A stretch of 64,000 nt of DNA from Bauldia sp. (GCA_026126065.1 JAHCJY010000002.1:124001-188000), one strand, 5' to 3'; shown: positions 27,067 to 37,624, numbered from the stretch's first letter. Notes: generated by a model not told the origin, from the sequence alone. Made by a program: numbers and translations.

Positions 27067-28462
27067 TGAACGTCTCGTAGCGCCGCGCGACCCGCTCCGT
27101 CGGGAGCTGTGGTCGGCGGCGCAGCTGCGCGCGAACGGGACCGGCAACGCCAGTCCCGATAAGGACGGCAAAGATGATCGCGACGGACTGGATCTGGAGG
27201 CTGAAGTCGAACAGGGCGTGGAAGCCCACCACGACCGCGGCGCCGAGGCCCGCGACCGCCCCGGGCATCGGATCTTCCCGCCGGAAGGCGATGATGCTGA
27301 ACCTGCCGACGAGAAACAGCAGCGCCCCGAGCGCGAACAGGAACATCGGGAGGCCAAGCTCCGCGGCCGACTGGAGATAGGTGTTGTGGGCCTCCAGCCA
27401 GATGCCCGATGAAATACCCAGCGCCTCGCTGTGGTAGCCGGGGAAGAAATCATAGAACGTCCCGGCCCCGAAGCCGAGGATGGGCCGGTCCACGATCGCC
27501 GCCAGCGTGTCGGCGTAGAGCTGCCAGCGCGTCGCGTCGACGGCGCCCGTCTCGGTGAGCCGGTCGATGATCCCCTCCGCGCTCACCCCGAACAGGAGCA
27601 CGAGGATGCCGCCGCCGACGAACAGGAGCGCCACCACCCAGTGCGATTCCGCAGCCGCCCGGCGAAAGCCGAGGATCAGGACGGCGATCGTGCCGAGGCC
27701 GCCCGCAGCGATGCCGGCGCGCGAGCCCGTCTGGAGCAGGGCAAGGCCGATCAGGGCCATCACCAGCAGGTATGGACCGACGCGGCGGGGAAAGTCCGCG
27801 ATCGCGGCGATGAAGTTCGGCGAGCGCGACTGTTCGAGCCGGCCCATCACGAGAGCGAGCGACGCCACGAGCCCGAGCGAGAGATAGGTCGCGGTCGTGT
27901 TGCGGTTGACGAAGAACGAGGTGAGGACGGTCGTCCCGTCCGACGACCCGAGGATCACCTGCGACCAGCCCATGTAGCGCGCGGCGATTCCCCAGGCGGC
28001 GACGAGCGCCGCGCTCGCGATCACGACGTTGAGAAGGATCAGCGTCTGGCGGGACGACATCGCGATCCGCGCGGCGATGATGCCGGCCAGCGCCACGGTC
28101 ACGAAGTTGGAGGCTGCGGAGAGCGTCGCTCCCGGATTGACGCTGATGGCGCCCGACCAGCTGAGGTCGGCCACGCTCAGGTCGGCCCATGTCGGGCTAT
28201 GGAGGGCGGAGGGTGTGAGGCTCAGGGCCTGCACGACCATCCACACCAGGGGGACAGTCGTCAGGGCAAGGAGCAGTACGACGGTCCGCTGAACGGCCGT
28301 CCGCGACCGCCGGTTCCGCCACTCGTCGATGACGAGGAGCAGGAAGATGCCCAGGACGATGACGGCGTTGATCGACCAGAACACGGCGCGATTGCTGCCG
28401 ATCGGAATCGGAGCCCACACCAGGAAGGCGAAGAACAGGACACGGTATGTCTTTTCGAGCAT
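27032..28462 (-). CDS. O-antigen ligase/Wzy-like membrane protein
   Basis: A 476-residue polytopic protein with about 11-12 hydrophobic helices and the Wzy_C/WaaL-like periplasmic loop. GSRAGIAAGGLGT lies before the loop, and the loop carries PILGFGAGTFYDFFP and AHNTYLQSAAELGLP, the recognised H-N-x-Y-L motif. It would either join repeat units or ligate the polymer to an acceptor. It is the second Wzy-like protein in the window; the other (4713-6056) is of a different subfamily. The gene follows the small membrane protein gene by 6 bases and overlaps the phosphatase gene. Confidence 0.86.
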   Translation of the reverse strand: MLEKTYRVLFFAFLVWAPIPIGSNRAVFWSINAVIVLGIFLLLVIDEWRNRRSRTAVQRTVVLLLALTTVPLVWMVVQALSLTPSALHSPTWADLSVADLSWSGAISVNPGATLSAASNFVTVALAGIIAARIAMSSRQTLILLNVVIASAALVAAWGIAARYMGWSQVILGSSDGTTVLTSFFVNRNTTATYLSLGLVASLALVMGRLEQSRSPNFIAAIADFPRRVGPYLLVMALIGLALLQTGSRAGIAAGGLGTIAVLILGFRRAAAESHWVVALLFVGGGILVLLFGVSAEGIIDRLTETGAVDATRWQLYADTLAAIVDRPILGFGAGTFYDFFPGYHSEALGISSGIWLEAHNTYLQSAAELGLPMFLFALGALLFLVGRFSIIAFRREDPMPGAVAGLGAAVVVGFHALFDFSLQIQSVAIIFAVLIGTGVAGPVRAQLRRRPQLPTERVARRYETFSVAPRSPTQPV

Positions 28463-28468
28463 CGGTCT

Positions 28469-29158
28469 TCAGATCGCTGCCTGGATCCGCGTGATCAGCC
28501 ATTGCTGCTGTTCGAGCGAAGCATGCTGCTCGACGAAGGCCCAGGTCGAATCGCGGAAGAACGGATCGGCGACATAGGCCGAGGCGAGCGGGCCGGCGAG
28601 GTCCCATTCGCCGAGGACCGTGAGGAGATCGGCGACCATCAGGTCGGCAAGGTCCGGCGGAAGGCGCCGGGCGTAGCGCAACAGGAATGGCAGGCGTCGC
28701 GCCGTGATCCACCCTTCCCGGGGCGATGCCTCGTACGACTTCCGGAGACTCTCGAAAAAGCGATCGTCGAAAACGCCGTCGCCGGCGAGGATGCGTGCCC
28801 GTTCCAGCCAGAGCTCCGCTGAAGTCGGCAGCATCGCGAGCCCTTCCTCCACGATCGCGAGGCAGGGATCGGCTTGGTCGCGCGGAACCTCGCGCGCCTC
28901 GCATTCAGTCAGCCGCGTGCGGACCAGGGCGGGATCGCGGATGACCGGCGACAGGGCGTTCGCGATCGGGGAAGCCAGCGTCGTTTCGCCGGCCGTCACC
29001 ATCGGCGTGAACTCGTTGAGCCAGATGTCGCTGGGCGTTGCAAAGTTGACCAGGAGAAGCCGGGCGCCGAGAATCCCGCCGACGACGGCGATGCCCAGCG
29101 ACAGCACGATGAACGCGCGCCGTCCGCCCAACGCCTCGGTCATTTGCTGCTCAACCAT
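28469..29158 (-). CDS. Membrane-anchored protein of unknown function in the polymerase operon
   Basis: About 229 residues with one N-terminal membrane helix (AFIVLSLGIAVVGGILGARLLL) and a periplasmic, helix-rich remainder. Segments such as CLAIVEEGLAMLPTSAELWLERARI look like tetratricopeptide-type helices. No named family is recognised, though small anchored proteins of this kind often precede the Wzy_C gene in alphaproteobacterial polysaccharide loci. ATG at 29158 is used; ATG at 29143 is equally possible and neither has a strong ribosome-binding site. It is the first gene of the cluster with the ligase-like protein, the phosphatase and the BY-kinase. Confidence 0.65.
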   Translation of the reverse strand: MVEQQMTEALGGRRAFIVLSLGIAVVGGILGARLLLVNFATPSDIWLNEFTPMVTAGETTLASPIANALSPVIRDPALVRTRLTECEAREVPRDQADPCLAIVEEGLAMLPTSAELWLERARILAGDGVFDDRFFESLRKSYEASPREGWITARRLPFLLRYARRLPPDLADLMVADLLTVLGEWDLAGPLASAYVADPFFRDSTWAFVEQHASLEQQQWLITRIQAAI

Positions 29159-29264
29159 TCCGGCAGCATGCCCATCGCGCCGTGCCGCCACAAGGGCCGC
29201 CCACGATCAGGGCAAAGGATAGCACCCGCGCCGCGGCGGAAGCGATTGGCTCGCCACGACGAGA

Positions 29265-29293
29265 AGCCCGCCCCGCGACGGGCGGAGCGGGCT
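29265..29293 (-). terminator. Possible weak terminator hairpin
   Basis: AGCCCGC (29265-29271) pairs with GCGGGCT (29287-29293) around an inner CCCG/CGGG stem. It lies 47 bases past the stop of the secreted protein gene at 29340. No clear U-tract follows on the minus strand, so termination is uncertain. Confidence 0.35.
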
Positions 29294-29339
29294 ACGGGCC
29301 ACGCTTGGCCGCGCGGCGCGGGTGAAACAGCTGCTCTTC

Positions 29340-29723
29340 CTAGCTGGAGTTCGTCACCCAGCCCGACTCGTCGTCCGATTCGTTGGTCACCCAGCCCGAG
29401 GTGGAGGAATCGGGGGCAGTCGGGTCCGCGATGAGGCCCTGGGCATAAAGGACGTTCTGGCAGAAGGCGGCGGTGCCCCAGCCATAGTAGGACGGCCAGT
29501 GGACGACCACGTCGCAGCGCGCATTGAGGTCCGCTACGCTGGCCGCACCAAGGGCCGCGATCGAACCCCCGGTGACTTCGAATGTCGCTGGATCGATGGG
29601 GAGCCCGCCGAAGGGATTGGACTGGGCGACGGTGTCGCGGGTGTAGCCCGTCTGGGCAAGCGCGCCGCCGGCGGCGACGGTGAGAAGAAGCGCCCCGATA
29701 AGGGACCTGGCAGTGATGTTCAT
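29340..29723 (-). CDS. Small secreted protein with C-terminal duplicated motif
   Basis: A 127-residue protein with a signal peptide (MNITARSLIGALLLTVAAGG, cleavage after ALAQ). The mature part has two Cys (ARCDVVV, AAFCQNV) and ends in two copies of SGWVTN separated by ESDDE; at DNA level a 14-base direct repeat (29353-29366 and 29387-29400) underlies this. The start ATG at 29723 has GGAG 8 bases upstream. No family is recognised. It stands alone between the polymerase cluster and the cys operon. Secretion is well supported, function is not. Confidence 0.65.
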   Translation of the reverse strand: MNITARSLIGALLLTVAAGGALAQTGYTRDTVAQSNPFGGLPIDPATFEVTGGSIAALGAASVADLNARCDVVVHWPSYYGWGTAAFCQNVLYAQGLIADPTAPDSSTSGWVTNESDDESGWVTNSS

Positions 29724-29912
29724 GGGAGGAACTCCGGGAGGGGGTGGGTGTCTCTGACCCCCCGGACCTACCCGGCAGCTGTCGCACAAGTTTCCCGGCA
29801 AAGGCCGGTACTGTGTCAAACCTGCCCGCCCTCAGGGATGCGATACAGTCTGCGACACTCTTCACGAGATAGCGAGGCGCTGCGCGAGCGTGGGTGGGCG
29901 GACTCCGTCGGC

Positions 29913-31025
29913 TCACTCGGCCGCGATCGCGCGCGCCGGAACTGACGCCTTCGCGGCCGCGGCGTTGGCGGTCCCCTTCACGGACGCGGGGTCGGCATAG
30001 ATTCGCCAGCGGCGGGGCCGGAAGCTCACCTGGCTTCCAACCGACGGGGCAATTTCCGCCGGCACCTCGATCTCGACCCGGTGGGCGCCCTGCCCTGCCG
30101 CAAGTTCGATGCGCCGCCCGCCCCCATTGCGGCGCACCATCGCGACCGTCCCCGACAGCGTCCCTTCCCCGGCATCGGCGAGGTCGATGTCGTGCGGGCG
30201 CATGAACAGCCGGCTCGGGCCGGGTTCACAGTCATGCGCGGCGATGGCGACGCGGCGATCCTCGAACCAGGCCTCGCCATTGCGCACCACGATCGGCAGC
30301 GAGCTCGATTCCCCGATAAAGGAAAAAACGAAGGGTGACGCAGGGGCGTCGTAGATATCGTCGGCGCCGCCGACCTGTTCGATGCGGCCCTGGCTCATGA
30401 CGACGACGCGGTCGGCGAGTTCCAGCGCCTCTTCCTGGTCATGCGTGACGAACACGGTGGTATGGCCGGTCTTGTCGTGCAACTCGCGCAGCCAGCGGCG
30501 AAGATCGCGGCGCACCTGGGCATCGAGCGCGCCGAACGGCTCGTCGAGGAGCAGCACCTTCGGCTCGATCGCCAGCGCACGGGCGAGCGCCACGCGCTGG
30601 CGCTGGCCGCCGGACAACTGGCGCGGCAGCCGTTTCTCGAGGCCGGGGAGTTGTACCAGGTCGAGCAGTTCGGACGCCCGGCGGCGAATCTCTTTCCGGC
30701 TCGGGCGCGTCGCGCGAGGCCGGACACGGAGCCCGAAGCCGATATTGTCGGCGATCGTCAGGTGCTTGAAGAGCGCATAATGCTGGAACACGAACCCGAC
30801 ATTGCGCTCCTGAATCGTGCGGGCCGAGGCATCCTCCGTGCCGAAATAGATCCGCCCGTCGGTCGTGTGCTCAAGGCCGGCGATGAGGCGCAGCAGCGTC
30901 GTCTTCCCAGAGCCCGACGGACCGAGGAGCGCGATCAGTTCGCCCGAGCGGATGTCGAGCGATACATCGTGGAGGGCCGGGAACCGGCCGAATTCCTTGC
31001 GGACGTTCGCGATGCGGATTTCCAT
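29913..31025 (-). CDS. cysA: Sulfate/thiosulfate importer ATP-binding subunit
   Basis: A 370-residue ABC ATPase. Walker A is GPSGSGKTT (35-43). The Q-loop is [13 protein letters not shown], the signature [15 protein letters not shown], Walker [13 protein letters not shown] and the switch His [10 protein letters not shown]-terminal TOBE-like region (about 280-350) has FMRPHDIDL, typical of CysA. It powers sulfate uptake with CysT, CysW and the binding protein encoded just upstream. The ATG at 31025 is preceded by AGGAG. The C-terminus is slightly long and Ala-rich. It is the last gene of the operon. Confidence 0.95.
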   Translation of the reverse strand: MEIRIANVRKEFGRFPALHDVSLDIRSGELIALLGPSGSGKTTLLRLIAGLEHTTDGRIYFGTEDASARTIQERNVGFVFQHYALFKHLTIADNIGFGLRVRPRATRPSRKEIRRRASELLDLVQLPGLEKRLPRQLSGGQRQRVALARALAIEPKVLLLDEPFGALDAQVRRDLRRWLRELHDKTGHTTVFVTHDQEEALELADRVVVMSQGRIEQVGGADDIYDAPASPFVFSFIGESSSLPIVVRNGEAWFEDRRVAIAAHDCEPGPSRLFMRPHDIDLADAGEGTLSGTVAMVRRNGGGRRIELAAGQGAHRVEIEVPAEIAPSVGSQVSFRPRRWRIYADPASVKGTANAAAAKASVPARAIAAE

Positions 31026-31036
31026 CGTTCCGTCTC

Positions 31037-31978
31037 CTAGTGGGACTGGCCGGCCGAGCTGAGGCGGTCGGCGTACCGCCACTCGAGGAAGGTCTTGAGC
31101 GCAAGCGTGACGAGAGCGAGCAGCGCCAGCAGCGAGGCAAGCGAGAACGCTGCCACCTCGGCCGTGCGCGAGAATTCCTTCGACGCCGCCTCGATCTGGA
31201 GCGGCATGGTGTTGGTGAAGCCCTGGATCCGACCCGACAGAACCGACACCGCCCCGAACTCGCCCATTGCGCGGGCGTTGCACAGGAGCACGCCGTAGAG
31301 GAGCGCCCACTTCACGTTCGGCAAAGTGACGAACAGGAACGTCCTGAACCCGGACGCGCCGAGCGACAGGGCGGCCTCTTCGTCACCCGTCCCCTGCTCC
31401 TGCATCAGCGGGATCAGCTCACGGGCAACGAACGGGAAGGTGACGAAGATCGTCGCCAGCACGATGCCCGGCACGGCGAAGATGATCTGGATGTCGTTGG
31501 CGGCAAGCCACGGGCCGAAATAGCCCTGCGCGCCGAACAGGAGCACATAGACGAGCCCCGCGATCACCGGCGACACCGAGAACGGCAGGTCGATCAGCGT
31601 GATGAGGAACGCCTTGCCCTTGAACTCGTACTTTGCGATCGCCCACGCCGCCGCGATGCCGAAGATGAGGTTCGCCGGTACCGCAATCGCCGTGACGAGG
31701 AGCGTCAGCCTGATCGCCGACTGCGCGTAGGGCTCCGACAGCTGGGCAAGATACTCACCGAATCCCAGTTTGAACGCCTGCACGAACACGAACACGAGCG
31801 GCAGCAGGAGAAACACCACCACGAAGGCGAGCCCCACCGAGATGAGGAGCGCGCGCACCCATACGGCCTCGGTGACGGGACTCCGCGTCCGAAGGCTCAC
31901 CGCCCGGGCAGCCGGCGGCGCCTCGGTCGGACGCTGGCGGTCCGGCGGAATGAATGCCTTCTCAGCCGACACTGCCAA
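31037..31978 (-). CDS. cysW: Sulfate ABC importer, permease subunit CysW
   Basis: A 313-residue inner-membrane protein with six to seven helices. The family marks GQG-type [42 protein letters not shown] and the EAA loop [21 protein letters not shown] are present, as is [17 protein letters not shown]. The N-terminus has a longer cytoplasmic tail than E. coli CysW. The ATG at 31978 overlaps the last 17 bases of cysT. It pairs with CysT to form the channel. Confidence 0.94.
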   Translation of the reverse strand: MAVSAEKAFIPPDRQRPTEAPPAARAVSLRTRSPVTEAVWVRALLISVGLAFVVVFLLLPLVFVFVQAFKLGFGEYLAQLSEPYAQSAIRLTLLVTAIAVPANLIFGIAAAWAIAKYEFKGKAFLITLIDLPFSVSPVIAGLVYVLLFGAQGYFGPWLAANDIQIIFAVPGIVLATIFVTFPFVARELIPLMQEQGTGDEEAALSLGASGFRTFLFVTLPNVKWALLYGVLLCNARAMGEFGAVSVLSGRIQGFTNTMPLQIEAASKEFSRTAEVAAFSLASLLALLALVTLALKTFLEWRYADRLSSAGQSH

Positions 31979-32810
31979 ACCTCCGGCGGCCCCAGGCCTG
32001 CAGCAGATTGATGAAAAGGAGGAGGACGAAGGCGAGCGCCAGCATCACGGTCGCGATCACTGCGGCGGGCCCGTAGTTCGCCGATTCCTCGAGCTTGATG
32101 ACGATGAGCTGCGGGGCGATCTCGTTCACGTATGGAAGGCCCTGGGAAACGAACACCACCGAGCCGTACTCGCCCACGGCCCGCGCATAGGCGAGCGCGA
32201 AGCCGGTCAGGACCGACGGGACAAGGGGCGGCAGGATCACCCGGATCACCGTCCTCCAGCGCCCTGCCCCGAGCGTCGCCGCGGCCTCCTCGAGCTCCTT
32301 GTCGAGGTCCTCGAGCACCGGCTGGACGGTACGGACGACGAACGGCAGGCCGACGAAGACCAATGCTATCGTGATGCCGATCGAGGTGTAGGTGATGCGG
32401 AAGTCGAACAGGCCGCCCACCCATCCGTTCACGGCGTACAGCGAGCCAAGCGAGATGCCCGCGACCGCGGTGGGCAGCGCGAAGGGAAGGTCGACCATGG
32501 CATCGACGATGCGCCGGCCGGGGAAGCGATAGCGCGTCAGCACCCAGGCGAGGATCAGCCCGAAGAACATGTTGACGAGAGCCGCGATCAGCGAGAGCCC
32601 GAAGCTCGTCCTGAGCGCGGCGACGGTGCGCGCGTCCGTGGCGATGCGCCAGAACTCGTCCCACCCGACGGACGCGCTCTGGAGGACGAGCGCTGCGATC
32701 GGGATGAGGACGATGAGCGAGAGATAGGTGACGGCAAAGCCGAAGGTCAGCCCGAAGCCCGGGATGACGCTCGGCTTCCGGAGCCGTGACAGGGAGAAGG
32801 CGTGGGCCAT
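31962..32810 (-). CDS. cysT: Sulfate ABC importer, permease subunit CysT
   Basis: A 282-residue permease with six helices. Seen are [23 protein letters not shown] at the N-terminus, [21 protein letters not shown], the coupling loop [21 protein letters not shown] and [18 protein letters not shown]. These match CysT/CysU closely. ATG at 32810 gives the canonical N-terminus; a frame open to 32867 runs into the binding-protein gene. The order binding protein, cysT, cysW, cysA is the common one. Confidence 0.94.
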   Translation of the reverse strand: MAHAFSLSRLRKPSVIPGFGLTFGFAVTYLSLIVLIPIAALVLQSASVGWDEFWRIATDARTVAALRTSFGLSLIAALVNMFFGLILAWVLTRYRFPGRRIVDAMVDLPFALPTAVAGISLGSLYAVNGWVGGLFDFRITYTSIGITIALVFVGLPFVVRTVQPVLEDLDKELEEAAATLGAGRWRTVIRVILPPLVPSVLTGFALAYARAVGEYGSVVFVSQGLPYVNEIAPQLIVIKLEESANYGPAAVIATVMLALAFVLLLFINLLQAWGRRRFGSVG

Positions 32811-32826
32811 CGGGATCCGGTTGCCG

Positions 32827-33864
32827 CTACGGAGCTGGTAGGTAAATCTGGTCGAAGATAGCGCCATCGCCGAAGAACCGCGGCTGGGCTTCAGCCCAGC
32901 CCCCGAAGTGGTCGATGGTGGTCATTTGAATAGCCGGGAACGCGGCAAGCGCCTCCGGGTCAACCAGATCCGGGTCGGACGGGCGGAAGAAGTGTGCCGC
33001 GGCGATCCGCTGGCCCACCGCCGAGTAGAGATACTCGACATAGGCCTCGGCCACCGTCGCGGTCGACCGGGCATCGGCATAGCGGGTGACGACGGCCACC
33101 GGCGGCTCGGCGAGAATCGACTGGGACGGCATGACGATCTCGAACGCGCCCGCGCCGAACTCGCCCACCGTGAGGTGGGCCTCGTTCTCCCAGGCAATCA
33201 GCACGTCCCCGGTTCCCCGCTGGGCGAAGGTCTGCGTCGAGCCGCGGGCGCCGGTGTCGAGCACCGCGACATTGGCGTAGAGCCGGCGGACGAAATCGAG
33301 CGTCACCGCCTCGTCGCCACCGCTGCGGCTTTCCGCGTAGGCCCAGGCCGCAAGGAAGTTCCACCGCGCTCCCCCGGACGTCTTCGGGTTCGGCGTGACG
33401 ACCGCGACGTCGTCGCGGACGAGATCGTCCCAATCGCGGATGTTCTTCGGATTGCCGGCGCGAACGACGAACACGATCGTCGAGGTATACGGCGCGCTTC
33501 GGTTCGGGAGGAGGTCGCGCCAGTTCGCGTCCATCAGACCGGCCTCCGCCAGGAGGTTGACGTCGACCTCGAGGGCAAGCGTGACGATGTCCGCCTCGAG
33601 CCCGTCGACCACGGCGCGGGCCTGAGCGCCTGACCCACCATGCGACTGACGGATGCTGACGGCCTGCCCGGTGGCCTCCCGCCAGTAGGCCGCGAAGGCC
33701 TGATTGTACTCCTCGAACAGCTCGCGCGTCGGGTCGTAGGATACATTGAGGAGGGCAACGCTCCTCCCGGACATCGTGATGGCGACGACGATGATGATGA
33801 CGCCGATGGCCGCCGCAGCGCCGGCAAGGAACTCGCGTCCGTTCGCCGGGCGGCGGATCGTCAT
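32827..33864 (-). CDS. Sulfate-binding protein of the ABC importer
   Basis: A 345-residue periplasmic solute-binding protein of the Sbp/CysP group. An N-terminal hydrophobic segment ([20 protein letters not shown]) exports it; no clean cleavage site is obvious, so it may remain anchored. [20 protein letters not shown] opens the mature domain, [20 protein letters not shown] is the anion-binding motif, and [18 protein letters not shown] the second signature. The ATG at 33864 is the only sensible start. It is the first gene of the cys operon. Whether it prefers sulfate or thiosulfate cannot be told. Confidence 0.92.
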   Translation of the reverse strand: MTIRRPANGREFLAGAAAAIGVIIIVVAITMSGRSVALLNVSYDPTRELFEEYNQAFAAYWREATGQAVSIRQSHGGSGAQARAVVDGLEADIVTLALEVDVNLLAEAGLMDANWRDLLPNRSAPYTSTIVFVVRAGNPKNIRDWDDLVRDDVAVVTPNPKTSGGARWNFLAAWAYAESRSGGDEAVTLDFVRRLYANVAVLDTGARGSTQTFAQRGTGDVLIAWENEAHLTVGEFGAGAFEIVMPSQSILAEPPVAVVTRYADARSTATVAEAYVEYLYSAVGQRIAAAHFFRPSDPDLVDPEALAAFPAIQMTTIDHFGGWAEAQPRFFGDGAIFDQIYLPAP

Positions 33865-34261
33865 CGGTAAAGCTCTGCTCTTCGGCCCCTGACCGGGTGC
33901 CCGCTGTATGGCTGGGTTGACGGCATCTAACGCGACAAATCCTACTGGCTTAGTCGTGTATTGCACAGAACGTCGATCGCATCCTTTCCCAGAAACGAGG
34001 GGCCCGCCAGCCGCAAAAGCGGGCGGACGAGGAATGGCTTTCTCCGACGCCGGCCGGTCGGCACAACGCGACGTGAGGAACAGCGTCGAAGCCGATCGTC
34101 CCGTAGAACGTTTCGCCCGCCGCCCTCCCTGTCCTTTCGACCACCATTCTGCACCGGCGACGACCCGACCGGCGCCGGCGACTGCTCTTGCAGCCTGCCG
34201 CGGAACGGTCCCGGTCACCCTGCGAAGCCCGAGCTCTCCCCGGGAAACGTAGGGAGCCGCC
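33865..34261 (-). other. Intergenic leader between rrf2 and the sulfate operon
   Basis: A 397-base stretch without a credible gene. It should hold the promoter of the sulfate operon on the minus strand. A 6-bp stem GCCCGC/GCGGGC with an 11-base loop lies at 34002-34024 but has no U-tract on either strand. I looked for the SAM-II riboswitch core and for a convincing -35/-10 pair and found neither. Open frames here have non-native composition. Confidence 0.5.
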
Positions 34262-34726
34262 TCACGCGTCCGCAGCGGCGAGCGTGGCAGGCTCTTCGTA
34301 TTGCAGGTCGGGCGTGACGCGCCCCGCGACCGCGTCGGCGATGGTCGCCCGGTCTAGTACCTCGCGCGATGCAACGGCCACGGCGGCGAAGACGCGGCGA
34401 ATCTCGCAGGATTCCTCCTCGCGACAGTCCTCGCAGCGGCGATAGGCGATGCGGCTCAGGCAGGGCAGCGGCGCGATGGGGCCGTCGATCAGGCGCAGCA
34501 CCTGCCCGAAGGTGATCTGCTCCGCCGGCCGCAGCAGCGCATAGCCGCCGAGGCGGCCGCGCCGTGAATGGACGAGCCCGTGATGCTTCAGGTCGAGCAG
34601 GATCTGCTCGAGGAATTTTCGCGGGATCGCCTGCTCCTCGGCAATATCGGAGATGACGAGCGAATCTCCGGCCCGCGCGAGGGCAACGAGGGCGCGAAGC
34701 GCGTATTTGGCCTTCTGGGAGATCAT
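34262..34726 (-). CDS. Rrf2-family transcriptional regulator
   Basis: A 154-residue winged-helix regulator. The N-terminus [20 protein letters not shown] and the DNA-binding region [24 protein letters not shown] match Rrf2 proteins (IscR, CymR, RirA). [29 protein letters not shown] follows. Cys residues in PCLS, RRCEDC and ESCEI could hold an Fe-S cluster or sense redox, as in other family members. It lies directly upstream of the sulfate operon in the same direction, so a CymR-like role in sulfur control is plausible, though Fe-S control is also possible. The ATG at 34726 has no strong ribosome-binding site in view. Confidence 0.85.
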   Translation of the reverse strand: MISQKAKYALRALVALARAGDSLVISDIAEEQAIPRKFLEQILLDLKHHGLVHSRRGRLGGYALLRPAEQITFGQVLRLIDGPIAPLPCLSRIAYRRCEDCREEESCEIRRVFAAVAVASREVLDRATIADAVAGRVTPDLQYEEPATLAAADA

Positions 34727-34826
34727 TGCGCGACGATATCACGACCGGCGAGGTCGAGATAACACCGCGTTGCACCTGATGGTCGGCGTCTTCAGCGGTT
34801 GAGGAAGGGAAGGGCGGCGTCCTGCC

Positions 34827-35735
34827 CTAGAAATTCGGCTCGGGCAGGCCGGCGATTCGACTCGCCGCCGTCACCGTGTTCGCCATGAGCATGGCGATCG
34901 TCATCGGACCGACCCCCTTCGGCACCGGCGTGATCCAGCCCGCCACGAGGGCGGCTTCGTCGAAGGCGACGTCGCCGACGAGCCGTGTCTGCCCCTCCCC
35001 CCGCTCGGGCGCCGGGATGCGGTTCATGCCGACGTCGATGACGGTCGCGCCGGGCTTGATCCAGTCGCCGCGGACAAGCCGGGCGCGCCCGACGGCCGCA
35101 ACGACGATGTCCGCCTCGCGCACCACTCCGGGCAGGTCGCGCGTCCGGCTGTGGGCGATGGTGACGGTGCAGTTCTCCTGGAGGAGAAGCTGCGCCACCG
35201 GCTTGCCGACGATGTTGGAGCGGCCGATGACGACCGCGCGAAGGCCGGCGATGTCGGCGCCGAGCGCATGGCGGATGAGGATCATCGACCCTGCCGGCGT
35301 GCAGGGCACGAGCGCCGTGCCGCGCGATCCGGTTGCGAGCCGGCCGACATTGATCGGATGGAAGCCGTCGACGTCCTTGTCGGGGCGGATCGCCTCGATG
35401 ATCCGGCTGGGATCGATGTGCGACGGCAGCGGCATCTGGACGAGGATGCCGTGGATCGCCTGATCCTGGTTCAACTCCTCGACGAGAGCGAGGAGTTCGG
35501 TCTCGCTGATCGTGGCCGGCCGGTTGAGCTGGACCGAGTGGAAGCCGAGCGCGGCGGCCGTCCGTCCCTTGTTGCGGACATAGACCTCGCTTGCCGGATC
35601 GGCGCCGACAAGGACCACCGCAAGTCCCGGGACGATGCCCGCCGCCGTCAGTGCGTCCGAGGCGGCACGGACGGTCTCCGTGATGCTGCCCGCGATCGCG
35701 GACCCGTCGATGATCTTTGCGCTCGGTTCGGCCAT
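34827..35735 (-). CDS. folD: Methylene-tetrahydrofolate dehydrogenase/cyclohydrolase
   Basis: A 302-residue bifunctional enzyme of one-carbon metabolism. [18 protein letters not shown] includes the catalytic Tyr-x-x-x-Lys. [26 protein letters not shown] and the NADP-binding [18 protein letters not shown] are canonical, as is [17 protein letters not shown] near the end. The ATG at 35735 has GGAG 9 bases upstream; a longer frame with MQEYL is less likely. It follows cutA in the same direction with a 95-base gap. A weak hairpin overlaps its stop. Confidence 0.95.
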   Translation of the reverse strand: MAEPSAKIIDGSAIAGSITETVRAASDALTAAGIVPGLAVVLVGADPASEVYVRNKGRTAAALGFHSVQLNRPATISETELLALVEELNQDQAIHGILVQMPLPSHIDPSRIIEAIRPDKDVDGFHPINVGRLATGSRGTALVPCTPAGSMILIRHALGADIAGLRAVVIGRSNIVGKPVAQLLLQENCTVTIAHSRTRDLPGVVREADIVVAAVGRARLVRGDWIKPGATVIDVGMNRIPAPERGEGQTRLVGDVAFDEAALVAGWITPVPKGVGPMTIAMLMANTVTAASRIAGLPEPNF

Positions 35736-35830
35736 GGGCCCTGCTCCGGTCTGTCTTCGGCGCGACAGGTATTCCTGCATAGGCGGCGCCGCAACCGGCG
35801 GAGCGGCGCACTCGCGGTCGCAGGAGGCCG

Positions 35831-36178
35831 TCAGCGCACGCCGGCCGTCTCCGCCACGATCCAGTCGAGATAGCGCGTGCTGCCGCCGACGAGCGGAAGG
35901 ACCACGATCGCCGGCGTGTCGTAGGGGTGGCGTTCCGCGATCGCCCCGCAAAGGTGGTCCGCGAGGTCGCCCCGCGTCTTGAAGAACGCCACCACTTCGT
36001 CTGCCGTCTCGATCGCACCCTTCCAGCGGTAGATCGAACGGGCGCCGGGCAGGATGTTGACGCACGCGGCAAGCCCCGACTCGACAACGTCCCGGCCGAC
36101 CCGCTCTGCGGTCGCAAGGTCGGGGAAGGTTGCGTGGATGGACACGGTGGTCTCGCTCCCGCCCGTCGTCGCCGTCAT
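35831..36178 (-). CDS. cutA: Divalent-ion tolerance protein CutA
   Basis: A 115-residue CutA1 protein, which forms a trimer with a ferredoxin-like fold. The whole signature is present: [20 protein letters not shown], then [12 protein letters not shown] and [13 protein letters not shown], with a C-terminal Trp (DWIVAET). The ATG at 36178 has AGGG 6 bases upstream, which is preferred to the longer frame that would overlap the divergent nadK gene. Its exact role is unclear even in model species; metal binding is known. Confidence 0.93.
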   Translation of the reverse strand: MTATTGGSETTVSIHATFPDLATAERVGRDVVESGLAACVNILPGARSIYRWKGAIETADEVVAFFKTRGDLADHLCGAIAERHPYDTPAIVVLPLVGGSTRYLDWIVAETAGVR

Positions 36179-36248
36179 GGCTGCCCTCGCTGTTCGCCGC
36201 CCCTGCCCCGTGCTAGGTGCAGCCGCGCCCAGGCACAAGAGCAGCAGC

Positions 36249-37034
36249 ATGGCCGATTTCTCCGCCGGCAAGGCCGGGTCGATCGCCTTCATCGCCAGCA
36301 ATTCCGCGGAGGCGGTAGCCGCCGAGACCCGGCTCGCCTCCCGCTATGGCAATGTCGCGCCCGAGAACGCCGATCATATCGTTGCGCTCGGCGGCGACGG
36401 TTTCATGCTGCAGACGCTGCACCGGTTCATGAGCACCGGCCGGCCGATCTACGGCATGAATTGCGGCACCATCGGCTTCCTCATGAACGAGTACTCCGAC
36501 GAGCGCCTGCCCGAACGCCTTGCTGCCGCCAAGCCCACCACGATCCATCCGCTCGAGATGACGACGCGGGACGTGGACGGCGCGGCGCAGCAGGCGCACG
36601 CCTTCAACGAGGTCTCGCTGATCCGCCAGTCCTACCAGGCCGCGCGGCTCCGGATTCTCATCGACGGCAAGCCGAGGCTGGAAGAACTGATCTGCGACGG
36701 GGTTCTCGTCGCCACGCCGACCGGCAGCACGGCATACAACCTCTCGGCGCACGGACCGATCCTGCCGATCGACGCTCCGCTCCTCGCGCTGACCCCGATC
36801 AGCCCGTTCCGGCCCCGCTCCTTCCGGGGTGCGCTGCTGCCTGACCGCGCCGAAGTCCGGATCGAGATACTGGACTACGAAAAGCGACCGGTGAACGCGG
36901 TCGCCGACCACACCGAGATCAAGTCGGTCGTCTCCGTCGGCATAAGGCAGGATCGCGGCAAGCGGTCGATCATCCTCTTCGACCCCGACCATTCGTGGGA
37001 TGAGCGCATCCTCGCCGAACAGTTCCGCTACTGA
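36249..37034 (+). CDS. nadK: NAD kinase
   Basis: A 261-residue ATP-NAD kinase that makes NADP. The GGDG motif is in [17 protein letters not shown] (48-51). [29 protein letters not shown], and [23 protein letters not shown] follow in order. The length fits the short alphaproteobacterial form lacking the N-terminal extension. ATG at 36249 gives the canonical start; the open frame upstream to 36054 overlaps cutA on the other strand. It is divergent from cutA and convergent with the secreted-protein gene, overlapping its stop by 7 bases. Confidence 0.93.
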   Translation: MADFSAGKAGSIAFIASNSAEAVAAETRLASRYGNVAPENADHIVALGGDGFMLQTLHRFMSTGRPIYGMNCGTIGFLMNEYSDERLPERLAAAKPTTIHPLEMTTRDVDGAAQQAHAFNEVSLIRQSYQAARLRILIDGKPRLEELICDGVLVATPTGSTAYNLSAHGPILPIDAPLLALTPISPFRPRSFRGALLPDRAEVRIEILDYEKRPVNAVADHTEIKSVVSVGIRQDRGKRSIILFDPDHSWDERILAEQFRY

Positions 37035-37447
37035 GCCGGGTCGGCCCGGATCAGCACGGCATACGCCATCGGCCGCTCCGGCGCCGCTGACGCGTAGCGC
37101 GGCGGCTTCACGCCGAGAAGCGTGAAGCTGAGACCGGCCGCGTTGGCCTCCCCGTCGAGAGTATCGAGGATGACCTCGGTCTCGACCGGCGCGGCGCCAT
37201 CGACGACCACGAGAGCCATGCTGAACACGCCGGCCCACACGCACATGACATCCACCGGGCAGCGGCTGTCGCCCGTGACGCGGTCGAACCGGACCCGCAC
37301 CTCCACGCCCCCGATGATCGCCTCTCCGCCGACTCGCAACACGAACGGCACGCCGACGGAGGCTACGACGGGCGGTGGGGTCTCCGCCGCCGAAGGCAGG
37401 GCGAACATGACCGCAGCGAAGGCGGCAAGCGTGCGGATGCATATCAT
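37028..37447 (-). CDS. Secreted protein with a CP-x4-C-x-WAG motif
   Basis: A 139-residue protein with a Sec signal peptide ([20 protein letters not shown], cut after SAAE). The mature part is beta-rich and carries [18 protein letters not shown], a Cys pair motif that recurs, as I recall, in small exported proteins and lipoproteins of unknown function. [16 protein letters not shown] near the end is also typical of that group. The ATG at 37447 is preferred to the longer frame, which overlaps the tRNA. It ends inside the last codons of nadK, an arrangement of convergent overlapping stops. Confidence 0.7.
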   Translation of the reverse strand: MICIRTLAAFAAVMFALPSAAETPPPVVASVGVPFVLRVGGEAIIGGVEVRVRFDRVTGDSRCPVDVMCVWAGVFSMALVVVDGAAPVETEVILDTLDGEANAAGLSFTLLGVKPPRYASAAPERPMAYAVLIRADPAQ

Positions 37448-37624
37448 GGCTGTCACGGGATTGACGCGGGACACGCTACTCCTCGCTGCGGAAGATGGCC
37501 GGCGCGAGACGGAACGCTTCTTCCGCCCCCTATTGCTACGACGCCTGGTCGCTTCGGCGCATTGGCGCACGCCGCCCCGCTTGCTACTCTCCCCGCCGCT
37601 GGCACGCTGCCCGATGGGCCGCCC

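Noticed and set aside
34002..34024. GCCCGC/GCGGGC hairpin as a terminator
   Set aside because: The loop is 11 bases, the stem only 6, and there is no U-tract on either strand.
33961..34317. A 118-codon plus-strand frame in the gap upstream of the sulfate operon
   Set aside because: Composition is Arg/Ser/Pro-rich, it runs into the Rrf2 gene on the other strand, and no ribosome-binding site is seen.
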